DNA of 64,000 bases from positions 1,056,501 through 1,120,500 of the forward strand of contig JAPWDM010000034.1 in the NCBI GenBank assembly GCA_035578155.1. Reading direction: 5' to 3'. Each line of letters starts with the position of its first letter. Position 1 is the first letter of the stretch. The position numbers were made by a program, and so were the translations under genes. Shown in pieces: positions 37,937 through 46,983 of the stretch. This stretch comes from Brachynemurus nebulosus (lineage: Eukaryota > Arthropoda > Insecta > Neuroptera > Myrmeleontidae). Below the pieces are notes generated by a model. The model did not search any database, had not been told where the DNA came from, and worked only from the letters and a program-made list of their open reading frames with translations.

Positions 37937-39577
37937 GTAGATAGGCTATGACAGAGCGGCCGCACCGGTTGTCTCAACAGGTGGGCAACATCCTGACGCA
38001 ACATGTACCCACTACATCCTGACGCAAGATGTACCCAAACGTTTGAGACACTCTGTACCTAGTGTATGAATCGACCTTTAACCCGGCACGTACCGAGTAA
38101 ATGTATTTAAAATTTGTTGTTGACATTTGACCCCAACACTCGCTCATACTGTTAGCATTGAAATTCGTAAGAGATGAGTCATTACCCGCAACCAAATTAA
38201 TTTATGTTAACTCATTATGCGTCATCACAATTTATTTATCACAATTTGGTTTTGTGTTAACCCATTATGCGCCGGCACTAATGTAATTTTTGAATGTGAA
38301 CCTAACGCATGCGCAGATTGAATTTAAGTACACGACGCATGCGCAGACTAAATTTTAGGTTATAACTTGATAGCTGGGGTACACTACCGCGTCAAAATGT
38401 GGGGAATACCCTGACTCGGGGGTAGCCCCAAACTTTTGACACCGTACTGTACTTAAATTTTTGGTACACTGCCGTGTCAAAAGTGCGGACCCCCCCTAAC
38501 CAAAAAGGTATCCGATCACTTTTTGAAGCGCACTGTACTTATTTTTTGTGTGTACATGCAAGCCTTAGCCTTTAATCTCACTTAATTGAGTCATCTTAAA
38601 CGAAAGGTACACTACCACGTCAAAAATGTGGGATTACCCTAATCCACGGGGTGGCCCCAAACTTTTGACACCGTACTGTACTTAAATTTTTGGTACACTG
38701 CCGTGTCAAAAGTGTGGACCCCCCTGACCAAAAAGGTATCCGATCACTTTTTGAAGCGCACTGTAATTATTCTTTGTGTGTACATGCAAGCCTTAGCCTT
38801 TAATCTCACTTAATTGAGTCATCTTAAACGAAAGGTACACTATCACGTGAAAAATGTGGGATTACCCTAATCCAAGGGGTGGCACCAGACTTTTTACGCC
38901 GTACTGTACTCAAATTTTTGGTACACTGCTGTGTCAAAAGTGCGGGTCTCCCTGAGCAAAAAGGTGTCCGATCACTTTTTGAAGCGCACTGTTCGTGCAA
39001 ACCTTAACCCCAACACGCGCTTGCCTTAATTGCGTCATTTTAAACGAAAGGTACACTACCAAGTCAAAAATGTGGGGAATACCCTAACCCAAGGGGAGGC
39101 CGCTAAATTTTGTAGGGGGCACTGTACCAAGCGCTAGATTTTAAAACCAGACTCCGGGGTCCAGATTTCTGACCGCTACTGTACTGCCGAAAATCGAGTG
39201 TTAACTGTACCTTATGGGGATTTTTGGTATATTTAACCTTGGAAAATTCCAGGAATTTTTATCAGTTTTAAAATAAACAAACAACCAATAATTAAATGTT
39301 TATTTTAGCTGAATTATGATCATATGACTCATATATGGAGTTTTTTTGGTATAAGAAAGATGACGTCATGGAATATTAATGAGTTAAAAGATTGTTTAGT
39401 AAAAAATATCACCCATTGTGGGCCTCAAGCAAGAAATTATTTTTATCAGTTTTAATACTTTAACATTTAACCTACAGTGACCAATTTTTTAGTTAACTAA
39501 CAAAAGTTCTTGAAATTTTAACAAGTTACAAAAAATTTTACTTCTTATGGTGCACAACACTTTTGAATTTGACTGTA
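37937..39577. repeat. Left terminal inverted repeat (1641 bp) with 227-bp tandem units
   Basis: From 38380, four units of about 227 bp start with GGTACACTACC.CGTCAAAA (38380, 38607, 38834, 39049). Each has a GGGAATACCCT or GGGATTACCCTAA block, a CCGTACTGTACTTAAATTTT block and TCCGATCACTTTTTGAAGCG. The outer part has two CATCCTGACGCAA.ATGTACC copies. The inner part has TGACGTCA at 39361. Confidence 0.9.
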
Positions 39578-40340
39578 GCACAAAACTGTTTCTATATCAA
39601 ACGAAAATTATCTGAAATAATTCAGTATGTATATATGTATAGACTCTGTATAATAAAAAAATATTTTATCTATACACTCTGTATATTGAGAATAAGAAAG
39701 AAAATTTGTATATAATTTTAATTTTTATGAATACTAGTAAACGAATTGTATAGCCATTTATGAATAAGTATTAAATTTAATTATAAAATAATTTATAAAT
39801 ATTGCAAAAAAATTGTTTAATCAGCAAAATCAATGTATATCATTTTAATACTGATACATATTTATATTAGAGTATAATAGTATTGTATTTAACATTTTTA
39901 AACAGAATAAAAGTTCAATTTTTGGGTTTAAATTACTATAAACACGTCGGCTTAATATAAAAATGATAACAGCATTGAGTTTTACTAAATTTTTAAGTCT
40001 GTAAAATCAAAATTTTTATAGACTAGAACATTTTGAATTTGCTACTTTATCATTAACATACATATAATATCATGTATATATAACGGGTGTATATTTAGTA
40101 TTTTTAATAAATATTTTAGTATACAGGGTGTATCATGAAATATGCTTTTCAATTAGAACAATAAATTTCATAAGATTTTTGTTAATTCTCTTATAGGTTA
40201 ACGAAAGAAACTTTTTGCTGTAAAAAAATAGGGGAATTCAGGGTAATAATTAAATAAAACGCACGTATTTTTCTTTTTTTTAAATTTTATTTATAGAATA
40301 TGAATACAAAAAATTAAATTGCTTAAATCTATATATTACT
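39578..40340. other. Central AT-rich spacer of the element
   Basis: No coding region. It contains TACAGGGTGTATCATGAAAT at about 40122, an end-like sequence of a small MITE type also seen at 49937 and 53690. Confidence 0.4.
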
Positions 40341-40355
40341 AAAAATCTATTTATT

Positions 40356-40835
40356 TTACATATTAAAATTTTTTAAAAGAATACAGTTTTCTAATGAACA
40401 AATTTTATCTGAATGGATCATACAGCGTCTTGAATAATATTCATCTCGCAGATTGGAAATCTTCGGTACATCAAATATTTCTTCCAAATTCAAAATCCAC
40501 GGCTGGTTTTCGGTGTCATCAAACAAATTTGAAATCCATTTCTTCTTTTTACTGCCCTTGACGTATATGACATCAAACTTCTTTAATATAGGTTTCAATA
40601 TGGTATGAAGTTTTTTGTACGGAATAAATCCATACGACCAAGGTATCCCATGCCAATTTCGGCAAAGCCAACGTGCAGCAACCCGTTCATATTTCTTCGG
40701 CAACTCGTTGAAATCAAACGGTGCATCGAATATAAGATGTAGTATTTCATCCGAATTTTCCGCAACGATACCAACTTCTTTAAAATAAAATTCGTTGTTA
40801 GCTCCTTGATAGCCTTGTATATCAAGAAACGCCAT
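40356..40835 (-). CDS. 159-aa exonuclease-fold-like protein of a multicopy insect family
   Basis: Starts MAFLDIQGYQ and is intact. Conserved-looking blocks are FLDIQG near the N-terminus (Asp5), HGIPWSYGFIPYKKL at 62-76, and VIYVKGSKKKKW at 89-100. A putative metal site follows at C138, H141, C146 and C151. Asp-x-Gln at the N-terminus and the YVKG...W block recall DEDD-type 3'-5' exonuclease or RNase H-like folds, but the usual Asp-x-Glu is Asp-x-Gln, so catalysis is uncertain. To my knowledge, similar proteins are multicopy in aphids, other insects and cnidarians and are often near virus-like or transposon DNA. A TATA box and initiator precede it. It sits with a second minus-strand frame inside the inverted repeats. 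Function is inferred only. Confidence 0.65.
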   Translation of the reverse strand: MAFLDIQGYQGANNEFYFKEVGIVAENSDEILHLIFDAPFDFNELPKKYERVAARWLCRNWHGIPWSYGFIPYKKLHTILKPILKKFDVIYVKGSKKKKWISNLFDDTENQPWILNLEEIFDVPKISNLRDEYYSRRCMIHSDKICSLENCILLKNFNM

Positions 40836-40856
40836 TTTTTATCGCCGCCGTAGAAC

Positions 40857-40889
40857 TGAATTTACTCACACAATCCACAACTTTATATA
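40857..40889 (-). promoter_or_regulatory. TATA box and initiator of the 159-aa gene
   Basis: On the minus strand TATATAAAG (40889-40881) starts 32 bp upstream of the A in TTCAGTTC (40857), matching the spacing of an arthropod TATA/Inr core promoter (TCAGTT). The ATG follows 22 bp after the predicted start. Seen by motif and spacing only. Confidence 0.5.
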
Positions 40890-40997
40890 AAATAATTAAA
40901 ATTGGTGAGGATAGTTAATTTGTGGGATGTATCCGAAAATGGATACTACTAATAGCTATTGCTAGTTAACCATCAAATTACAAACTGTTAATAATAT

Positions 40998-41381
40998 TTA
41001 GCACATTACTGAGTACCATGTTCTTTTCACTTTAAGACCTAATGATTTAAGGAATGCTAAATTTTCGGGTGAAATGTGTTGTCGCTTAAAAATTTTACGT
41101 TTAATGATCTTAGGTTTCGAAAGTCCTTTGCTAGGTTGTCTAGTGGTGGACTGCTCTGAATTGTAAATTATCATGGTTCGAAATGCAATTGTTTTACCAC
41201 GAAATTGTTTTTTCAGCGAAAGAGATGTTAACTCTTTGACAACCACCGGTAAATTGACAATATTTTGTGTAAGTTTAACTATTTTATACCCTTTAACCAT
41301 GATAATGTGTATGAGCCCTTTAACCATGATAAGGTGTATGAGCTCTTTAACCATGATAAGGTGTCTGAGCTCTTTAACCAT
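40998..41381 (-). CDS. Small basic protein of the 5.25-kb element, unidentified
   Basis: A 127-codon frame whose N-terminal part is three copies of a 9-residue repeat (VKELIHLIM type, from a 27-bp minisatellite). Its C-terminal 60 residues look like a real domain: KIIKRKIFKRQHISPENLAF, then LKSLGLKVKR. The strongly basic stretch followed by a short helix suggests nucleic-acid binding. The start is uncertain: an internal Met at 41174 (MIIYNSEQ) would give a 59-residue protein without the repeats. A stop closes the frame just upstream, at the edge of the 21-bp array. It has the same strand as the 159-aa gene and lies about 160 bp upstream of it. I do not recognise the family with certainty. Confidence 0.45.
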   Translation of the reverse strand: MVKELRHLIMVKELIHLIMVKGLIHIIMVKGYKIVKLTQNIVNLPVVVKELTSLSLKKQFRGKTIAFRTMIIYNSEQSTTRQPSKGLSKPKIIKRKIFKRQHISPENLAFLKSLGLKVKRTWYSVMC

Positions 41382-41440
41382 GATAAGGTATATGAGCTTT
41401 TTAAGGATGATAAGGTGTATGAGCTCTTTAAGGATGATAA
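41285..41440. repeat. 27-bp minisatellite, about 6 units
   Basis: Units of TTTAACCATGATAAGGTGTA plus TGAGCTC, the last two with AAGGATGAT in place of AACCATGAT. The repeat length is a multiple of three, so frames on both strands stay open. Confidence 0.9.
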
Positions 41441-41782
41441 GGTGTATGAGTCACTCCGGGAGCAAAATGAGTTACTCTGGGAGCAAAATGAGTCACTCTG
41501 GGAGCAAAATGAGTCACTCCGAGAGCAAAATGAGTCACTCCGGGAGCAAACTGAGTCACTCCGGGAGCATGTGAGTCACTCGTTGGAGTCAAATGAATCG
41601 CTCCGGGAGCAAAATGAGTCACTCCGGGAGCAAAATGAGTCACTCCGGAAGCAAAATGAGTCACTCCGGGAGCAAAATGAGTCACTCCGGGAGCAAACTG
41701 AGTCACTCCGGGAGAATGTGAGTCACTTGTTGGAGTCAAATGAGTCGCTCCGGGAGCAAAATGAGTCGCTCCGGGAGCAATT
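41441..41782. repeat. 21-bp minisatellite (about 16 units) with TGAGTCA in most units
   Basis: Unit CTCCGGGAGCAAAATGAGTC plus A. Twelve exact TGAGTCA copies lie between 41447 and 41730. A variant block (GTGAGTCACTCGTTGGAGTC and its partner) recurs after about 147 bp, which is seven units, showing higher-order duplication. The plus-strand frame reads as a perfect heptad repeat (SLREQNE), but it has no ATG start, so I do not call it a gene. Confidence 0.9.
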
Positions 41783-41788
41783 GTTATA

Positions 41789-43187
41789 TACAGTCAAATT
41801 CAAAAGTGTTGTGCACCATAAGAAGTAAAATTTTTTGTAACTTGTTAAAATTTCAAGAACTTTTGTTAGTTAACTAAAAAATTGGTCACTGTTGGTTAAA
41901 TGTTAAAGTATTAAAACTGATAAAAATAATTTCTTGCTTGAGGCCTACAATGGGTGATATTTTTTACTAAACAATTTTTTAACTCATTAATATTCCATGA
42001 CGTCATCTTTCTTATACCAAAAAAACTCCATATATGAGTCATATGATCATAATTCAGCTAAAATAAACATTTAATTATTGGTTGTTTGTTTATTTTAAAA
42101 CTGATAAAAATTCCTGGAATTTTCCAAGGTTAAATATACCAAAAATCCCCATAAGGTACAGTTAACACTCGATTTTCGGCAGTACAGTAGCGGTCAGAAA
42201 TCTGGACCCCGGAGTCTGGTTTTAAAATCTAGCGCTTGGTACAGTGCCCCCTACAAAATTTAGCGGCCTCCCCTTGGGTTAGGGTATTCCCCACATTTTT
42301 GACTTGGTAGTGTACCTTTCGTTTAAAATGACGCAATTAAGGCAAGCGCGTGTTGGGGTTAAGGTGCGCTTCAAAAAGTGATCGGACACCTTTTTGCTCA
42401 GGGGGGCCCGCACTTTTGACACAGCAGTGTACCAAAAATTTAAGTACAGTACGGCGTAAAAAGTCTGGTGCCACCCCTTGGATTAGGGTAATCCCACATT
42501 TTTCACGTGATAGTGTACCTTTCGTTTAAGATGACTCAATTAAGTGAGATTAAAGGCTAAGGCTTGCATGTACACCAAAGAATAAGTACAGTGCGCTTCA
42601 AAAAGTGATCGGATACCTTTTTGGTCAGGGGGGTCCACACTTTTGACACGGCAGTGTACCAAAAATTTAAGTACAGTACGGTGTCAAAAGTTTGGGGCCA
42701 CCCCCGAGTCAGGGTATTCCCCACATTTTGACGCGGTAGTGTACCCCAGCTATCAAGTTATAACCTAAAATTTAGTCTGCGCATGCGTCGTGTACTTAAA
42801 TTCAATCTGCGCATGCGTTAGGTTCACATTCAAAAATTACATTAGTGCCGGCGCATAATGGGTTAACACAAAACCAAATTGTGATAAATAAATTGTGATG
42901 ACGCATAATGAGTTAACATAAATTAATTTGGTTGCGGGTAATGACTCATCTCTTACGAATTTCAAGGCTAACAGTATGAGCGAGTGTTGGGGTCAAATGT
43001 CAACAACAAATTTTAAATACATTTACTCGGTACGTGCCGGGTTAAAGGTCGATTCATACACTAGGTACAGAGTGTCTCAAACGTTTGGGTACATCTTGCG
43101 TCAGGATGTAGTGGGTACATGTTGCGTCAGGATGTTGCCAAACTGTTGAGACAACCGGTGTGGCCGCTCTGTCATAGCCTATCTACT
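41789..43187. repeat. Right terminal inverted repeat (1399 bp)
   Basis: Complement of the left repeat, lacking about one 227-bp tandem unit. Otherwise it differs by scattered substitutions, so the two arms have diverged or exchanged units since insertion. Confidence 0.9.
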
Positions 43188-43193
43188 AGTGGG
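43188..43193. repeat. 6-bp target duplication, right
   Basis: AGTGGG, identical to 37931-37936. Confidence 0.9.
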
Positions 43194-43580
43194 GCTCATC
43201 TCAATGCACAACAATACTATCAAAGTCGGGTCAAATTTTGGATCCAACCTTTAAGGAGATGGTGGGGGGCAACAAAACAGTAGAACGTATAGGTTAAGTT
43301 AATAGCCAGCCACTGCTTTTTGGAGGTTTCAACTTTTAACCCTTACCTTCAGGGTTTTTACACCAATATTTCCTTGATTTTTTTGCTTTTTTTCTAACAC
43401 GCCTAGAGACTCTCTGAGTAAACCTAGAGGGCTGAAATTTTGTACATGTATTGAGTTAGTATCCAGTTAGTGCCTTTTAGGGATTCCACATTACTTTTCC
43501 CTCCACTTCTCCCATTCTTATATGGGAATTCAATGGTATTGTTAAATGTATTTAAAATGCTTTATTTTTATATTATAATA
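43194..43580. repeat. R6 copy 2, right part
   Basis: Inverted match of 3775-4512, with about 340 bp missing relative to the uninterrupted copy. Confidence 0.8.
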
Positions 43581-43589
43581 CAAATCAGC

Positions 43590-43835
43590 GTAACGTAAAA
43601 GCTCCCATACCGGAATGCGATCCAGTACTAAAACAGTTTTGACATTTAGATATTAATGAAATTATTTCTGAAAGAAACGTCTGATAACAAAAATTATTAT
43701 TAATAGAATGATTGTTTTCCAATTTAAATTCACCTCGCATTTAATATTTCCTTACTTAATTAAAGAAATAAATATGTAAGTGTCAAAACTGTTCCAGTAT
43801 TATATACCGTTCCATAATGGGGGCTTTTACGTTAC
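43590..43835. mobile_element. MITE with ~70-bp terminal inverted repeats
   Basis: Ends GTAACGTAAAAGCTCCCAT and the complement of GTAACGTAAAAGCCCCCAT, with similarity continuing to AACAGTTTTGACA on both sides. AATCAG flanks both ends (43583-43588 and 43836-43841), giving a 6-8-bp duplication depending on the exact boundary. A decayed relative is at 13930-14130. It sits next to the P-type transposase pseudogene. Whether P-type enzyme moved it is unknown. Confidence 0.75.
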
Positions 43836-43939
43836 AATCAGTAATTTATATTTTTATGTAATGATTAAATGTTTAAAAAAATCAATAGGTAACTTTATTC
43901 CAAATTAGTGCCCTTTTTTACTTTTTTGTACTTTACGTT

Positions 43940-45071
43940 TTCATTATGCATTTTAAGGAGCTGTTTGTGATTATTGCCACAACGTTAAATCCAATACTTT
44001 CCAGTTTTTAATTATTCCAAATAAAAGTGGTTTGTTTAATTTATGATCAAAATCATAAACAATGGCTGTTTCCAATCGGAAAATATACCACGCCCCATTA
44101 TTACTTGGACATAATTGGCAGGCTTTAAAAGGATATCAATGTGTCGGTCATATTCATACGACTTTTTAACTTTCATTTCATCGGCCATAAAAACGCAAAC
44201 TTTGTCAATTTCCGGTAGAGAATGTGATTCCATCAGTTTAAACACAAAATTAAAATTTCTGGAGAAATATAAATTTTATTTGCCCATCTAGGAAGCGTAG
44301 ACTCTCCTGGAAGTGGGTGATGATTCTTTTGCATCCATCTGTATGTTCTGGGACCAGCAGCATGCAAAGCTATTGCATGAGCAATGTCATGAACTTTCCA
44401 GTGAACAGTTTTCCCAGAGGTACCTTTTATTTTTCGAATTCGGGCTGGAGTGAAAATTTTATTCCACAGATTTTTCGAATGCCTTATGTGATATTTCTGT
44501 TGTTTCCATTTTGTTAATCTTATCACAGTGCTTATCAGTTTCTGTTTGTATCATTTTCCTTACGCAAATTTTCGATTTCCAGTCTTAACCTTTTATTTTT
44601 GTTAAATTAATTTTTTCTTGATCTGTTCCTTCACTAAAAAGAAGATATTCCGTTAATTGAAATTTAATTTTAATTTTTTTTTTTATAGCATACCTTAGGT
44701 TGTTTGGAATATTCGAAGATAGCAAATCTGTTACCGATTCAGTTGTAATGATTTCATGTGATGACCTAAAAGTGGTATTTTTAAAATAGATACATGATAA
44801 ATTTAATACGAGAATACAACTTACAATAATTTTGCAACCATCAATTTATTTTTGCGGTAAGCCATTCTAATCTTACGGTTGTCAGGAATTTCATTTTTCT
44901 TTCCAAATAAATTTAACGATTAAAATTAAATTTAGCAGTTCATGCTTTTTTCTTTGAAAATCGTCATCCTTGAAATGTTTACTACAAATTCTTGCATTTT
45001 TTTATTACAAATTTATGTAACCGGGAACATTTACCAACCCATTCTTTACACAAAGAATCATTTTTTGAGAA
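43940..45071 (-). pseudogene. P-element-type (THAP9-like) transposase pseudogene with introns
   Basis: Exon 1 (45071-44825) has a THAP zinc-finger part: CKEWVGKC, then after a 1-bp frameshift CSKHFKDDDF. It ends at a GTAAGT donor. Exon 2 (44765-44694) joins in the same phase (SSHEIITTESVTDLL). Exon 3 starts at 44633 and gives a coiled coil (RLRLEIENLRKEND) and the family core: VHWKVHDIAHAIALHAAGPR, then LPRWANKI, and after another shift EIDKVCVFMADEMKVKKSYE and NYVQVIMGRGIFSDWKQPL. Order (THAP, coiled coil, catalytic RNase H-like region) and sequence match P-element transposases. Frameshifts near 44980, 44600 and 44240, a stop cluster near 44540 and a missing C-terminal half show it is dead. 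Retained introns mean it is not a retrocopy. Confidence 0.88.
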
Positions 45072-45758
45072 CTGAAAATATGTTACTTTATTAATCACAT
45101 TATTAATTTTAAGTTTTTTGTTATATTGCTATTGCAACCAAATAAAGTGCACATAACTATCACGAAAGTGAGTAAATATGCAAAATATAGAAATATCATT
45201 CTCAATGTCAGATTATGTCATTCAAATCAGCTAAAGTTTTACCTACCTGGAAACACGAGTTTTACTAGATAGCCATCAATGTAGCATAAATACAATTACC
45301 ACTTAGCTATTTTCCATAATTGCCATATTTTTGTAAAAAATCTTATTATTCACATATTAAAAGTGATTATTGTACCAATTTTTACATATTTTTAATAAAT
45401 AATTATAAAATAAAAATTCGACTTTTCATTTACGCCCCGCCTCTAAATCAATTTTTGAACTATGGATAAATTGATAATACTTATGAGCAATCTTTGATAT
45501 ATATGGTGCCCTGAGTATTAATTCTAAAAGAAATCGATGATATCTTAAGAATTTCCAAAATGAAAAAAAAAGTCAAATTTTTTCATAATAATTTCAAAAC
45601 TCTAATTTAGTAATTTATATTTAGTGAAAAAATAAAAAATAATTTCTTAACTACCTATGTGTAATTTATGTGTATTTTAACGACAGAAAAATTATAATCA
45701 TAAATAGCAAAAATGCTGATGAGACACCTTCCAAGTTATCATTTCCCATATGTGAAGT
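45072..45758. other. AT-rich non-coding stretch
   Basis: May include upstream introns of the P-type pseudogene. The CxxC part of the THAP finger is not visible here. No other feature. Confidence 0.35.
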
Positions 45759-45773
45759 ACATCTTATATGTAG

Positions 45774-46968
45774 ATAGATAGATAATAGTTTATTGTTTTG
45801 AATAATACATATTCATACAATCTTTTTCTACAGATTGGTAGTACCATAAGTCCATAATACATAATTTAATTATAATTACTACATAAATAGTAGATAAATT
45901 ACAATTAGCTACAATATTTCAAATTATTTTGATTATGTTTTTGTTATTATTTTCATAAACAATCAATATTTCATAAACAATCTAAAAATATAATTCCTAT
46001 ACAGTAGGTTTTAATTTGTATGGTAAACATAGTTACAACAGAGACATTGGGGTTCTATATGCAAATTAATAATTTGTAATTTTTTGTCTTATATTTAGAC
46101 ATTCCTTTATAAATTTATACAGCCTGTTTAATTGTTCTGTGTTATGGACGTCCAATAGGTATATAGATGGTTGTATATTATTATCATAGAAGTATTGATT
46201 GCGTATTTCATCATATGCAGGACATTCTGTAATAATATGCTGCACTGTTTCCTTTTGGCCATAATTACATAAGATGCAAGTATCTTTTGTAAATATTTTA
46301 ACTTGGAGCTCTTTTGTATAGATATTTATGAAGTCGTCACTCGATATTCTAATTTGACTGATTAATTTGTACTTTTCAATATTATTAAGTAATGTCATAC
46401 GTGACACTGTACTGTTGTTCATTATGATTTCTTTATACATGGTATTATAATTAGAATTATATATTCTATCTAGATCCTGATCAACTAATTTGTTTTTATA
46501 CTCATCTAATATTTTTTTAAAATTTAGTCGAGCAAGATCAACATTTTGTTGTTCCCATATACTAATATAGTCACTGCTAATGAAATAATTTTTAAAATAA
46601 GTTACCCAGTTAAACTTCATTTTTGTTGCTAATAAGTTCCTATCCAATTCAAGTTGTTTTTTATAGCATATTCGTGGCCATCGATTCTCCTCCATTTCTA
46701 ATATTTGCATCCAATATTTAAAACTTCTTTTAAACAGACTCAGTTCAATATTATCAATCCCTATTTCATATCTTACCAGATAATTTGGTGTATTTTTCGG
46801 CCATGAAAATAATAATTTAAAAAATGTTAATTGTACTTTTTCGAGTAGGCTAGCACATTGAAAAGCCCATGTTTCCGTTGTGTATAGTAGAACTGACATT
46901 ATCATTGCTTGATAAACTTTTATTCTGCCTTCCCATGAATCAATTTTTTTAATAATACTCCGAATAGC
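45774..46968 (-). mobile_element. 5'-truncated non-LTR retrotransposon (LINE) with 15-bp target duplication
   Basis: ACATCTTATATGTAG is repeated exactly at 45759-45773 and 46969-46983. The element lies on the minus strand: reverse-transcriptase C-terminal part, ~290-bp 3' UTR, and a TATC-type tail (CTATCTATCTATC) next to the left duplication. The 5' end is cut inside the ORF, as usual for target-primed insertion. Confidence 0.9.
46066..46968 (-). pseudogene. C-terminal part of a LINE ORF2 (thumb and zinc-knuckle region)
   Basis: About 300 codons without a stop. The post-polymerase region has SVLLYTTETWAFQC (the family's LLYGAE-W block), then WPKNTPNYLVRYEIGI. A C-terminal knuckle CILCNYGQKETVQHIITECP (C-x2-C-x8-H-x4-C type) lies about 45 residues from the end. 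These are typical of jockey/CR1/R1-like LINEs. The finger-palm polymerase core and endonuclease are missing by truncation. The frame is open over all that is left, so the insertion is fairly young. The first few codons of the open frame belong to the target duplication. Confidence 0.88.
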
Positions 46969-46983
46969 ACATCTTATATGTAG

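Larger units (their letters stand above)
37937..43187. mobile_element. 5251-bp element with very long terminal inverted repeats; Polinton-like ends, possibly new
   Basis: The element begins AGTAGATAGGCTATGACAGA and ends in its complement (TCTGTCATAGCCTATCTACT), flanked by a 6-bp duplication. Inverted repeats of 1641 bp (left) and 1399 bp (right) enclose a 2.2-kb centre with minus-strand genes at 40356-40835 and 40998-41381 and two minisatellites. A 6-bp duplication, long inverted repeats and AG...CT termini fit Maverick/Polinton elements. However, there is no polymerase B, integrase, packaging ATPase or capsid gene, and 5 kb is far below the usual 15-20 kb. It is therefore a non-autonomous derivative of such an element or a separate, undescribed type. 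Confidence 0.85.

Noticed and set aside
37974..38195. 73-codon frame in the terminal inverted repeat (and its mirror at 42928-43149) as a gene
   Set aside because: It is present in both arms because of the inverted repeat, has no domain, and overlaps short tandem copies of a CATCCTGACGCAA block.
41428..41739. Minus-strand frame of APGVTHF repeats
   Set aside because: It is the reverse reading of the 21-bp minisatellite, and its frame does not continue into the neighbouring gene.
41265..41828. 187-codon plus-strand frame with heptad repeats as a coiled-coil gene
   Set aside because: It has no ATG (only TTG), consists almost wholly of minisatellite units divisible by three, and ends inside the terminal inverted repeat. 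Recorded as a repeat and a finding, not a CDS.
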